Positions 52,865 to 61,838 of a DNA stretch of 64,000 nt are shown in pieces. This DNA is from Lachnospiraceae bacterium (GTDB lineage: Bacteria; Bacillota; Clostridia; Lachnospirales; Lachnospiraceae): contig JAGAQJ010000006.1 of assembly GCA_017622845.1 (NCBI GenBank), positions 1-64,000 on the forward strand. Direction: 5' to 3'. Positions within the stretch are counted from its first letter, which is position 1. Every line of letters starts with the position of its first letter. The notes below the pieces were generated by a model, which ran no database searches, was not told the origin of the DNA, and worked only from the letters and a program-made list of their open reading frames with translations. The translations under genes and the position numbers were made by a program.

Positions 52865-53626
52865 ATGAAGAAGCAAACAGAAAAGCTGAGCTTACCGCAG
52901 GTAACGCTTGTGGCAATGACAAGCGTAAATGTGAAAGCGACAATCAAAGCAATGGAATACAGCATGAGGGGAATCACGTTCGGCGACGCTGTACTGATTA
53001 CCCACAGGAAGCCCTTTGGGCTGCCTAAGAGCATACGTTACAGCCATACAAGCAGGCTGGACAATATAGACGCCTTTAATTATAAGATGGTGTATGAGCT
53101 GGGAGAGCATATCCACACGGATTTTGCACTGATTGTGCATGCAGACGGCTTTGTCGTGCATCCGGAGCTGTGGCGCGATGAGTTTCTTGATTATGATTAC
53201 ATCGGGGCGCCATGGCCGCTGCCGCCTGAGGGCGATACCACCACATACCGCGATATCAATGGAAAAATATGCCGCGTGGGAAACAGTGCCGGTATCCGAA
53301 GCAAGCGTCTGATGGATTTCCCGAAAAAAGCAAATGTTCCATGGGAGGGGGAGTACGCTTATGGAAAAATGTGGTATTATGAAGATGGATTTATCTGCTG
53401 CAAAATCAGGCATTTGCTTGAGGCAGAGGGAATGCGGATTGCACCGCTTGAGGTAGCAAAATATTACAGCCATGAGAAGATGATACCGGAGGTCCAGGGA
53501 ATCACACCCTTCGCTTTTCATAAGTGGGAGGGAACGAACGCGCAGTATCCGAATTTTATCAAACCGACAGTAAAGCAGCGTGCGAAAGCTGCTGCAAGGA
53601 AGCTGCTGCGCAGACGCCCGACATGA
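52865..53626 (+). CDS. DUF5672-family putative glycosyltransferase
   Basis: 253 aa. FALIVHADGFVVHPELWRDEFLDYDYIGAPWP is the DUF5672 signature (the H-x-D metal-binding pattern of a GT-A fold), followed by RVGNSAGIRSKRLM, EDGFICCKIR and ITPFAFHKWEG, all in the expected order. Such proteins are found in glycan loci and predicted to be glycosyltransferases, but I know of no defined reaction. It probably acts in the cytoplasm on the same repeat unit. The C-terminus is highly basic (KAAARKLLRRRPT). Confidence 0.75.
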   Translation: MKKQTEKLSLPQVTLVAMTSVNVKATIKAMEYSMRGITFGDAVLITHRKPFGLPKSIRYSHTSRLDNIDAFNYKMVYELGEHIHTDFALIVHADGFVVHPELWRDEFLDYDYIGAPWPLPPEGDTTTYRDINGKICRVGNSAGIRSKRLMDFPKKANVPWEGEYAYGKMWYYEDGFICCKIRHLLEAEGMRIAPLEVAKYYSHEKMIPEVQGITPFAFHKWEGTNAQYPNFIKPTVKQRAKAAARKLLRRRPT

Positions 53627-53754
53627 AATAAGTTGCCGGAAACAGCCTTGCGTCAAGCCTGCCGCGAAGCAGTTTGCAAGGCGGAGGAATGAGACGATGC
53701 GGTGGAGGCGTCGATTGACGACAACGCAGCAGATAGAAATTCAGGCAAGTTATT
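53627..53754. repeat. Long-hairpin element with conserved core (copy 2)
   Basis: AATAAGTTGCCGGAA (53627-53641), directly after the stop codon, pairs with TTCAGGCAAGTTATT (53740-53754) at 13 of 15 positions. The 60-nt core 53675-53734 matches 46912-46971 at 55 of 60 positions, including GCAAGGCGGAGGAATGAG and GACAACGCAGCAGAT. The arms do not resemble those of the other copy in sequence. It fills most of the gap before the GT17 gene. Confidence 0.65.
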
Positions 53755-53848
53755 GGTCTGGTTATTTACGAAATGTTGTACTGGTGCCTTGTTTTGCCAA
53801 ATATCAACGAGACAAGACACTAGATTTTAGAAAGGTATGGATATGTAA

Positions 53849-54799
53849 ATGGTATACGACTGCTTTCAATTTTTTAATGAACTGGATATCTTGAAAATCA
53901 GATTAAATGTGCTAAGCCCTGTGGTGGATAAATTTGTAATCAGTGAGGCAACAGAAACCTTTTCCGGTTTAAAAAAGCCGTTGTATTACGAGGAAAACAA
54001 GGAGCTGTTTGCGGAATTTGCAGATAAAATCATTCATGTGGTTGTTGAGGACACGCCGGAAGGAGATACGCACTACAGAGATACCTTTCAGAAAAATGCC
54101 GTAACCAGAGGATTAAAGGATTGTACGGATGAGGATATCATTATATTCAGCGACCTTGATGAAATCCCAAACCCTGACAAAATACGCGAAATCCTACAAA
54201 ATTTTCAGGATGATAAGATTTATCACTTTGCCCAGAGACTTTTTTACTGTTATCTGAACATGGAAGAAGTGTCAGGTAATCTGCTTTCCTATGCAGGAGA
54301 ATTTGAGGGCGTCGCACGCAAAAAATGGATTGGCACAAAGATGCTCAGCTATAAGCTCCTTCGGGAGCAAAATCTGCTGCTTGGCGAGCTTCGGTTCCCG
54401 GAACGGAAGGAAATCGGAATCCGCGTGGAGGACGGCGGATGGCATTTTGGCTACATGGGCGGCAAGGGGGAAAAGGATATCAAAAAGCGCGTGCAGGAGA
54501 AGGTGGTTTCCGCCGCGCATCAGGAATATAATTCCAAGCATGTGCTGTCTCAGGTTACGGACCAAATTAAGGATGGCAAGGATATCTTCGGAAGAAATGC
54601 GCAGTTTGTGCGCTGCGAGATTGATGAGAGCTTTCCGGAATATATCCGTACCCATCAGGATGAGTTTGATTTTTTGATTATGCACGAAGAAAAGGCACTT
54701 CCTAAAATTATGCGTAAAATAAAGGTTACAGTAAAAAACATATGTTATACTATTTTGGTAAGTATCAAACGATTCGGTAAAAAAGTGCTGCGGAAGTAA
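53849..54799 (+). CDS. GT17-family glycosyltransferase
   Basis: 316 aa. MVYDCFQFFNELDILKIRL opens the GT17 family (relatives of mammalian MGAT3, beta-1,4-mannosyl-glycoprotein GlcNAc transferase); FVISEATETFSG, IIFSDLDEIPNP (the DxDE metal motif near residue 106) and GGWHFGYMGG complete the pattern. It would transfer HexNAc in the cytoplasm onto the repeat unit. AGAAAGG is upstream at long spacing. A basic tail (VKNICYTILVSIKRFGKKVL) may touch the membrane. Confidence 0.85.
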   Translation: MVYDCFQFFNELDILKIRLNVLSPVVDKFVISEATETFSGLKKPLYYEENKELFAEFADKIIHVVVEDTPEGDTHYRDTFQKNAVTRGLKDCTDEDIIIFSDLDEIPNPDKIREILQNFQDDKIYHFAQRLFYCYLNMEEVSGNLLSYAGEFEGVARKKWIGTKMLSYKLLREQNLLLGELRFPERKEIGIRVEDGGWHFGYMGGKGEKDIKKRVQEKVVSAAHQEYNSKHVLSQVTDQIKDGKDIFGRNAQFVRCEIDESFPEYIRTHQDEFDFLIMHEEKALPKIMRKIKVTVKNICYTILVSIKRFGKKVLRK

Positions 54800-54899
54800 A
54801 AAGATATGTTATCAAAACCTTAAGCAACAAGATGGATAATTCCTTATTGGCTGAAAGGAATATTAACCATAAATATATTGTAGTAGATAGGAGCAGGAA

Positions 54900-55823
54900 A
54901 TGGCAGCAAGTCCAAAGGTTTCTATTTGTATTCCAACCTATAACAATGTTGACGAGGTAGAGCGTCTGCTGCAGTCAATCGACGGGCAGGAATACAAAGA
55001 TTATGAAGTAAATATTTCCGATGATTCGACAAATGACGAGATTGAGAACCTTATCAGGAAATATGAAAAGGTAAATTATATTCACAACAAAAAGCCGATG
55101 GGACATATCTTTAACTGGAATGCGGCAATCCGGATGGCAAAGGGTGAATACATCAAAATCATGTTCAGTGATGACTGGTTTACGGATGCACAGAGCCTTG
55201 GAAACTTTGCGGCGCTTTTAGATGCTGATGAGAAAGCGATGCTTGCATTCTCCGGCAGCAGGCAGGTGATGCTTGACGGGCAGAACATTGATGCAATGCA
55301 GCATGTGGCAAAGGAGCATCAAAGGTCCTCCTATGACCGCTGTGCATCAACGGAATATATAGAAGGCTTAAGGAAAGATTACAGACGGTTGTTTCTGGGC
55401 AATCAGATTGGGGCGCCAAGCGCAGTGATTTACCGTCGCGGCAGCAGTGCTGCTCTTTTTGATGAAAAGAGCAACTGGGCGTCAGATATGTTTTTGTATT
55501 TTGATTTATTGCAGAAAAGCAATGCGTTTGCGTATACAAAGGAGCCGCTCGTATCCATCGGCGTCCATGAGCATCAGTACACGGAGAGCTTTTCCGACAA
55601 GGATATGCGCATCTACAACGATTACCGCTATCTGTATACCAAATACCATTTGCAGGAGTGCCCGGAGTGTCGGGAGTATTTTGCAGAGAAATTTCTTGTA
55701 AAATATCACCAAGGTGTGAAAGAGGCAAAAGCGCTTGGCATCGAAACCAGTCTGTATCTGAAAAAATGGACAGCGGAGGTTCGCGCAAGTGTGCAGTGCT
55801 TTGTGCGAAGCAGGATGAAATAA
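54900..55823 (+). CDS. GT2 glycosyltransferase
   Basis: 307 aa GT-A enzyme. VSICIPTYNNVDEVERLLQS, NISDDSTNDEIE, KPMGHIFNWNAAIRMAKGEYIKIMFSDDWF give the nucleotide-binding and DxD-like (FSDDW) motifs, and NWASDMFLYFDLLQ the acceptor-side acidic region. AGGAGCAGGAA leads into the ATG. The sugar and acceptor are unknown; it lies between the GT17 gene and a DUF3431-like gene in a compact run. Confidence 0.83.
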   Translation: MAASPKVSICIPTYNNVDEVERLLQSIDGQEYKDYEVNISDDSTNDEIENLIRKYEKVNYIHNKKPMGHIFNWNAAIRMAKGEYIKIMFSDDWFTDAQSLGNFAALLDADEKAMLAFSGSRQVMLDGQNIDAMQHVAKEHQRSSYDRCASTEYIEGLRKDYRRLFLGNQIGAPSAVIYRRGSSAALFDEKSNWASDMFLYFDLLQKSNAFAYTKEPLVSIGVHEHQYTESFSDKDMRIYNDYRYLYTKYHLQECPECREYFAEKFLVKYHQGVKEAKALGIETSLYLKKWTAEVRASVQCFVRSRMK

Positions 55824-55838
55824 AATGTGAGGAATGTT

Positions 55839-56678
55839 ATGAATAAAACGAAAAATTTTTTTGTTATACACAATTTTAATACCGTACCGACCGATTTAAT
55901 CGAGCTGTGCGAGGGTTATGTGATTTATGACTGCTCATCAGATGAAGCCGTGAAGCAGCAGCTTCGCAGTATGAATCTGAATCTGGTAGAGGTAGAGAAT
56001 ACCGGACATAATATTACATCATATTTTACGTATTTTGTCCAAAATTACGAGAACCTTCCTGAAGTGATGTGCCTGCTGAAAGGAAATATGATAGGAAGGC
56101 ACTGCTCGAGGGAATTTTTTGAGCAGGTTTATGACAACCAGTCCTTCACCTTTTTATATGATGAGAAGCAGTATTGGGACAGGTTTTCCAAGTATGACAG
56201 CAATAATCAGAGGAATGAAGCCGGAACGACATTTCTTGCGATGGAAAATGTATATGTAGAAAAAAATGATTCGTGGTATGTCGAATCGCCCAACCACCCT
56301 AAGAGGTACTTTAATGATGCGGACGATTTGCTTAGGTTTATCTATAAAAAACCAATGATACCGCAGTACTTTATGTTTTCGCCGGGTGCATGCTTTATCG
56401 TGCGCCGCGAGCAGGTTTTAAGACATAGCAAAGCATTTTACAGCAATTTAAATAAAATTATGAACTATGGAATGAATCCAAGTTTTCCTTCCGAGGCACA
56501 TCAGATAGAGCGAATCCTGCCGATTCTGTTTACCTCATTTGGTGAAGTGAACGAGTGGATGGACGATGAAAAAGCGTTTGAGGAGAAGCTGCCGGAGTGC
56601 AGCGCTTATATCCGGTATAAGTGGGAGAACCGCCCCAGACGTTTCAAGAAAATAAGACAGTTGTTGGGGCTGATATGA
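55839..56678 (+). CDS. DUF3431-like putative glycosyltransferase
   Basis: 279 aa from the ATG at 55839 (GAGGA five bases upstream; the open frame begins with GTG 55827). ENTGHNITSYFTYFVQNYENLPEVMCLLKG resembles the DUF3431 signature of a glycan-linked unknown family, and MFSPGACFIVRREQVLRHSKAFY with SEAHQIERILPILF is the usual C-terminal part. It is probably a GT-A-like enzyme of the same assembly line, but no reaction is established. Its stop overlaps the next start (ATGATGA). Confidence 0.6.
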   Translation: MNKTKNFFVIHNFNTVPTDLIELCEGYVIYDCSSDEAVKQQLRSMNLNLVEVENTGHNITSYFTYFVQNYENLPEVMCLLKGNMIGRHCSREFFEQVYDNQSFTFLYDEKQYWDRFSKYDSNNQRNEAGTTFLAMENVYVEKNDSWYVESPNHPKRYFNDADDLLRFIYKKPMIPQYFMFSPGACFIVRREQVLRHSKAFYSNLNKIMNYGMNPSFPSEAHQIERILPILFTSFGEVNEWMDDEKAFEEKLPECSAYIRYKWENRPRRFKKIRQLLGLI

Positions 56679-57850
56679 TGGAGAAAAGAAGTACGCCTGC
56701 AAAAGCAGGTCAAATATGCTTTTGGACAGGCATATTCATTGAACTGCTTATTGTTATCATTGACAAAAGTGCATATATAAATCCTTATGAAAGCATGCTG
56801 TTCCGACTGACCTTTGTGTTGTTCTGCATTAAGATTGCTATGACAAAATATTCACGCAGCGAATGGCTATGCATGATAGCAGTAGGCGGTATCGCAGCCA
56901 TATCTTATTTTATCAATGAACGAGATGAGGCGGTGCGCGCTGTGGCGCTTGTAGCGGCATGCAAGGACATTGATTTGAAGAAATTACTCACAACCATTCT
57001 TGGCATCACAGCATTAGGGAGCGTTGTCTTGTTTGTGCTGTCAGTGACAGGGATATTTGGAAGCATTTCCGTCACGGCAAATTTCGGCAGAGGACCTTCT
57101 CCGGGGATTGTGGAGACAAGATACTGTTTTGGCATGGGACATCCTAATGCATTTCAGGGAATGCTGTTTATGATGAGCACGCTGGCGCTGTATCTCTATG
57201 CGGAAAAGATGCGGCTGGCGCATTTTGCGGCGCTTATGGGAGTGAATCTGGTTTTCTTTTTCTTTACGGATTCCAATACGGCGATATTGGTGATGACAGC
57301 AGCCATATTAGGCGTTTTGTTTATGAAATACTGTAAACCGTTTAGCGGAAGCAAGGGAATTTATATTGCAGGCGCGGTCTGCTTTATCATCATTGTGTTA
57401 TTTTCATTATACGGGGCTTCTGCCGGAACGCAGAATGCTTTCATGCATAAGCTGGATAAGCTGTTAAACGGCAGATTCCAATATGCTTATACAATAGAAC
57501 AGGCACGTCTGCAGAACTGGAGCCTTTTTGCGGATGTGGCGAATCAGGAGTATTTCGATCAGGGATTTATCCGGCTGTTTTACTGGTATGGAATTATTCC
57601 GTCGTTGGTTTATCTGTTTGGAAATCTATACCTGATTTGGCAGGCATATCGAAAAAAGGACGACTGTCTGCTGGTGATTGTCGTCGCATATGCAGTGTAT
57701 TCATTGATGGAAGCGCATCTTGTATCCGTATATCTGCTTCGAAATTATCTGCTGATATGGTTTGGATATTATTGGTATCAGCCATTTGCGGAAAGACATC
57801 AGAAGGAGTTTCACTTCTGGCAGGTAAAGAAGCTGATAGGAAAGGCATAG
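56675..57850 (+). CDS. O-antigen/exopolysaccharide polymerase (Wzy-like)
   Basis: 391 aa with about ten helices, the usual Wzy size. ETRYCFGMGHPNAFQGMLFMMSTL and the external loop with FQYAYTIEQARLQNWSLFADVA are the typical Wzy features of Gram-positive exopolysaccharide loci. It would join lipid-linked repeat units on the outer membrane face. Tandem ATGs at 56675/56678 overlap the previous stop, so translation is coupled. It is the second polymerase/ligase-like protein after the one at 5582, which suggests one is a polymerase and the other a ligase, or two polymers. Confidence 0.78.
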   Translation: MMEKRSTPAKAGQICFWTGIFIELLIVIIDKSAYINPYESMLFRLTFVLFCIKIAMTKYSRSEWLCMIAVGGIAAISYFINERDEAVRAVALVAACKDIDLKKLLTTILGITALGSVVLFVLSVTGIFGSISVTANFGRGPSPGIVETRYCFGMGHPNAFQGMLFMMSTLALYLYAEKMRLAHFAALMGVNLVFFFFTDSNTAILVMTAAILGVLFMKYCKPFSGSKGIYIAGAVCFIIIVLFSLYGASAGTQNAFMHKLDKLLNGRFQYAYTIEQARLQNWSLFADVANQEYFDQGFIRLFYWYGIIPSLVYLFGNLYLIWQAYRKKDDCLLVIVVAYAVYSLMEAHLVSVYLLRNYLLIWFGYYWYQPFAERHQKEFHFWQVKKLIGKA

Positions 57851-57853
57851 GAT

Positions 57854-58714
57854 ATGAAATTAGTAAGTGTAGTGGTATTGTCCTATCGTTCGGCAGAAAC
57901 GATAATAGAGACATTGGACAGTATTAAGAACCAAACTTATCAGAATATAGAGCTTATTGTCACAGATGATTGTTCGCCGGACAATTCTGTGGAGGCAGCA
58001 AAAGACTGGATTGAGAGAAATCAGGGAAGCCTGAGAGCATTAAAGCTTGTAACAGCAAAGCAGAATACAGGCATACCCGGAAATATCAACAGGGCGCTAA
58101 AACAGGCATCAGGCGAATATGTAAAGCTGATAGCAGCAGATGATTATATGGCACCGGAGGCAATTAAGGAATATGTGGATTTTTGTGAGAAGAATCCTAA
58201 GACAATTCCGATTGCAAAGGTACACCTTTTTTCAGAGAAGGAAACAGCTTTTCCGGAAGTGCAGCAGTATTGCAGCAGATGCTATGAATTTGCACAGGTA
58301 CGGGATTATAAGAAACAATATCATATGTTATTAAAACAGAACTGCATTGCGGCGCCTTCAGGTTCCTTTTACCCGATGCAGGTTATTCGGGAATGTGGGG
58401 GATACGACGAACATTATCGTTGGTTTGAGGATTATCCGATGAATCTGAAGGTCATGCATAAGGGCTATCGCTGCGGACTGATTGATAAAGAGCTTGTATT
58501 TTACCGCATGTCGTCAGGATCCATTACTGCCTCCAGTCAGCTTCGGTTGAAAAAAACGGAGATGAAGTTCTTCTTCCGGCAGAAATTCTGGTATATGCTT
58601 GGCGCCGGAATGGGGTGGGAAGCGGTGAAGCAGTCCCGAAGCTGGATTAAAGTTCTCTTTATGAGAGAAAATTATGAGAGAAAAGTAAGCGGAAAGGAAA
58701 TGTGTAAGCGATGA
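57854..58714 (+). CDS. GT2 glycosyltransferase
   Basis: 286 aa. VSVVVLSYRSAETIIETLDS, VTDDCSPDNS, GIPGNINRALKQASGEYVKLIAADDYM (DD metal motif) and YRWFEDYPMNLKVMHKGY define a GT-A glycosyltransferase. It starts 3 bp after the polymerase stop and ends in an ATGA overlap with the next GT4 gene, which makes a coupled polymerase-GT2-GT4-GT2 run. Sugar unknown. Confidence 0.85.
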   Translation: MKLVSVVVLSYRSAETIIETLDSIKNQTYQNIELIVTDDCSPDNSVEAAKDWIERNQGSLRALKLVTAKQNTGIPGNINRALKQASGEYVKLIAADDYMAPEAIKEYVDFCEKNPKTIPIAKVHLFSEKETAFPEVQQYCSRCYEFAQVRDYKKQYHMLLKQNCIAAPSGSFYPMQVIRECGGYDEHYRWFEDYPMNLKVMHKGYRCGLIDKELVFYRMSSGSITASSQLRLKKTEMKFFFRQKFWYMLGAGMGWEAVKQSRSWIKVLFMRENYERKVSGKEMCKR

Positions 58715-59913
58715 ATATAGTAATCATTCCCGCATTTTTTCAATCAAAGAACAGGCCGACCCTGGGAAGCTTTTTTCTGGAACAGGCGATAGCGCTCAAA
58801 AAAGCGGGCAATCAGGTGACAATTCTGTATTGTGATACGTATTCCGTAAAATGTGTCAAAGAATGGCTTGCCTATCAGGAGGAGCCGGCTTCTCAAATAC
58901 AGGGAGTCCAGATTTATCGTGAAAGATGCTTCTGCCCCTTCAAGCATGGCATGGAAGGGTATAAGGAGGCATTTGCCAAAGGAATTGCACACCTCTGGGG
59001 AAAATATATCAAAAATCAAAGCGTGGAGATAATTCATGCACATTGCTGTGTGTGGGCAGGCTATGCTGCCATGAAGCTGTCAGAAAAGACGAAGCTTCCA
59101 TATGTGATTACCGAGCATGCTACGATGTTTCAGCTTCACAGAAATGAAATCAGCAGTTCAAACAATGACGTGATGAGAGAAGTTTTTCAAAAGGCGGCAA
59201 AGGTTATCTGCGTCAGCAGGGCATTTGCAAAGCTGTTGGGAGAATATGCAAATCATATCGAAGTGATTGGTAATGTAGTGGACTGCGAACAGTTTCAAAC
59301 CTCCAAAAACAATGCAGGCGTTCATGAAGGCTGCAGGTTTTTGACTGTCTGCTATATGGAGGAGGAAGCACAGCTCTATAAAAAAGGGATAGATGTTCTT
59401 ATCAGAGCATGGGCGCAGGTAGCGCCTAAGCATCCCAAATCCGAACTTATCATCGGAGGGGGTGGAAAAGCAAAGGAAAAAGTAGTAGAATGGATAAAGG
59501 AATATCAGGTTACGGAAAGCGTAAGGCTTCCGGGCGCGTTGGAGCGTTCTGAGGTTGTGGAGCAGATGCAGTTATGTGACTGCTTCGTGCTTCCAAGCCG
59601 GTATGAAACCTTTGGGGTTGTATATATTGAGGCGATGGCATGCGGAAAGCCGGTCATTGCTGCTGCAAACGGCGGACCGGACGATTTCGTCCATGCATTT
59701 AACGGAATATTGGTTGAACCGGAGCATGAGGAAGAATTGGTACAGGCGTTGGAGAAGATGATAGAAGCAGCCGGGCAGCAGAACTCACCATACCAGCCGG
59801 ACCGGATAGCAGCTTATGTGAAAGAGAAATTTTCTTATCAGGCGATTGCAGGGCAATTGGAGGAAGTTTATAAGACAGTGATTGAACAGAGAAAATCATG
59901 GGGTGGAGCATAA
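58711..59913 (+). CDS. GT4 glycosyltransferase
   Basis: 400 aa GT-B enzyme. IIPAFFQSKNRPTLGSFFLEQA is the N-terminal pattern of a GT4 subgroup, VEIIHAHCCVWAGYAA and YVITEHATMF the acceptor region, and YETFGVVYIEAMACGKPVIAA the E-x7-E donor motif. It overlaps the previous gene by ATGA and the next by one base (TAATG), so translation is coupled on both sides. Confidence 0.82.
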   Translation: MNIVIIPAFFQSKNRPTLGSFFLEQAIALKKAGNQVTILYCDTYSVKCVKEWLAYQEEPASQIQGVQIYRERCFCPFKHGMEGYKEAFAKGIAHLWGKYIKNQSVEIIHAHCCVWAGYAAMKLSEKTKLPYVITEHATMFQLHRNEISSSNNDVMREVFQKAAKVICVSRAFAKLLGEYANHIEVIGNVVDCEQFQTSKNNAGVHEGCRFLTVCYMEEEAQLYKKGIDVLIRAWAQVAPKHPKSELIIGGGGKAKEKVVEWIKEYQVTESVRLPGALERSEVVEQMQLCDCFVLPSRYETFGVVYIEAMACGKPVIAAANGGPDDFVHAFNGILVEPEHEEELVQALEKMIEAAGQQNSPYQPDRIAAYVKEKFSYQAIAGQLEEVYKTVIEQRKSWGGA

Positions 59914-60677
59914 TGGATAAGGAATTTCAAAAAAATGAGGAGATTATGCAGGAATTATTCGTATCCGTATTAACACCATGTTATAACAGTGTAAAAACAA
60001 TAGAAAAAACGCTCAGATGCATCGAAAATCAGACATACAAAAATATTGAATATATCATCATTGACGGCGGCTCCACAGACGGAACGCTGGAGCTGATTGA
60101 GCAGCACCGGGAGAAGCTGCCCAAGCGGTTTACACTGATTTCCGAGAAGGATAATGGTATCTATGATGCCATGAACAAAGGAATCCGGACTGCCAAGGGG
60201 GCGTTAATCGGGATTGTCAACAGTGATGACTGGTATGAGGAGGACACAATCGAACAGGTTGTGAAACACTATCAGGGAAATGCCTGTGAGGTCATCTATG
60301 GAATGCAGAGAACCTACCAGAATGGCAAGGAAAAGGCAGTCTTTATCTATCATCATGATTTCCTGCATGAGCAGATGATTACACACCCGACATGCTTTGT
60401 GACAAGGACAGCGTATGAGTTACTGGGTGTTTTTGACATACAGTACCGCTCGGCGGCAGATTATGATTTGATGCTGCGTTTTTACGAATCGGGAAAGGTC
60501 GTATTTACACCAGTACTTAGAGTGCTTTCAAATTTTCAGCTTGGCGGTATGTCAGGCAGCCAGGTTGGAGTCAGGGAAAATGCAGTCATACGCTGCCGGC
60601 GCGGTTATATGTCAAAAAAGAGATATTATTTTGTCATGATAAAAAGCCATATATATCAATGGCTTCATAGAAAATAA
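59913..60677 (+). CDS. GT2 glycosyltransferase (WcaA-like)
   Basis: 254 aa from the ATG at 59913, which overlaps the preceding stop (TAATG) with GGTGGAG upstream; the ATG at 59898 is less well placed. FVSVLTPCYNSVKTIEKTLR, IIDGGSTDGTLELIE, SEKDNGIYDAMNKGIRTAKG and NSDDWYEEDT, then YRSAADYDLMLRFY, are characteristic of short WcaA/PgaC-like GT2 enzymes found in colanic-acid-type loci. Sugar unknown. Confidence 0.85.
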   Translation: MDKEFQKNEEIMQELFVSVLTPCYNSVKTIEKTLRCIENQTYKNIEYIIIDGGSTDGTLELIEQHREKLPKRFTLISEKDNGIYDAMNKGIRTAKGALIGIVNSDDWYEEDTIEQVVKHYQGNACEVIYGMQRTYQNGKEKAVFIYHHDFLHEQMITHPTCFVTRTAYELLGVFDIQYRSAADYDLMLRFYESGKVVFTPVLRVLSNFQLGGMSGSQVGVRENAVIRCRRGYMSKKRYYFVMIKSHIYQWLHRK

Positions 60678-60698
60678 GTATGAAAGAGCAATAGGAAA

Positions 60699-61835
60699 TT
60701 GAAGATAGGAATCATTTCATTAAACACAGAACCGAAAAATTTAAGCCGTTATTATAATTCACAGGCAGAAGGGCTTGCAAAGGCATTTGCAAAAGCAGGT
60801 CATGACGCAATCGTATATCATCTGGTTCCTGATTTAGAGCAGGAGTTTGAGCGTGCGCAGAGGAGCGGCATCACCGTAGAATACCGCCGCTGCAGGCATA
60901 TCGGAAAGCATGCCCTTCCTGATTTTGAAAAGCTGGATAAAGAAAGGGACTGTTACATCACTGCGTCGGACAATTATCTTGCATTTGGCAGCTTTTACAG
61001 ATGGTGTACGAAGAACCATATCGTGTGCCTTCCATATATTGGCGTGGTGCGAAGCAACAATGCCTCAGCATGGAAGAAAAGAATCGTTGATATGCTGTGC
61101 AATAATGTGCGGTATTATAAGAAGATACCAACAATTGTCAAGACACCTGCACTTGCAGAGTATCTAAAAAGTCAGGGCGCTTCACATAATATCCATGTCA
61201 TACCGGTGGGGCTTGACACAGAGCTTCTGCGGCAGGATTATGCAGAGTATGACAAGCAGGAACTTAAGAGAACATGGGGATATTCTGATGAGGATAAAGT
61301 CCTCCTTTATGTAGGACGCATGACCGCGGAAAAGCAGCCTGTGAAAATGATACAGCTTTTTGGAAGGCTGTATGAAAAGGATAAACACTATCGTCTGCTG
61401 ATGGTCGGACAAGGGGAACTGCTCGAAAGCGTCCGGCAGGAGATAAAAAACTGTTGTCTGGAACAGGCAGTCACAATTCATGAAAAAGTACCCAATGACA
61501 AAATGTGGGAGCTGTACCGCCTGTCAGACTGCTTTGTGAATCTGAATACGCATGAGATTTTCGGTATGGCGATTCTTGAGGCGATGTATTATGAAAATAC
61601 GGTAGTGGCGCTTGATGCGCCGGGACCGGCTCTGATTATTGAAGATAAGAAATCTGGCTATATCTGTTATTCAGACGAGGAGTTGCTTTGCAGGATAAGC
61701 AATCCCCATAAATCACTGATAGGAGCTGAGGCAAAGCGGCGCGTCATGGAGACCTTTACATGGGATAAATCAATCGAAAAATTTATGAAGATTATTCCTG
61801 GGATAATGAAGGACAGAGCTGCTGAAGGAGTGTAA
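60699..61835 (+). CDS. GT4 glycosyltransferase
   Basis: 378 aa. [29 protein letters not shown] opens the protein; [21 protein letters not shown] and [20 protein letters not shown] (E-x7-E) form the donor domain. The start is TTG at 60699 with AGGAAA close upstream. It is the last cytoplasmic glycosyltransferase before the membrane phosphatase-superfamily gene, 3 bp away. Confidence 0.78.
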   Translation: MKIGIISLNTEPKNLSRYYNSQAEGLAKAFAKAGHDAIVYHLVPDLEQEFERAQRSGITVEYRRCRHIGKHALPDFEKLDKERDCYITASDNYLAFGSFYRWCTKNHIVCLPYIGVVRSNNASAWKKRIVDMLCNNVRYYKKIPTIVKTPALAEYLKSQGASHNIHVIPVGLDTELLRQDYAEYDKQELKRTWGYSDEDKVLLYVGRMTAEKQPVKMIQLFGRLYEKDKHYRLLMVGQGELLESVRQEIKNCCLEQAVTIHEKVPNDKMWELYRLSDCFVNLNTHEIFGMAILEAMYYENTVVALDAPGPALIIEDKKSGYICYSDEELLCRISNPHKSLIGAEAKRRVMETFTWDKSIEKFMKIIPGIMKDRAAEGV

Positions 61836-61838
61836 AAA

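Noticed and set aside
52892-53656. 254-codon minus-strand open frame
   Set aside because: It is antisense to the DUF5672 gene, whose motifs are conserved, and has no recognisable domain.
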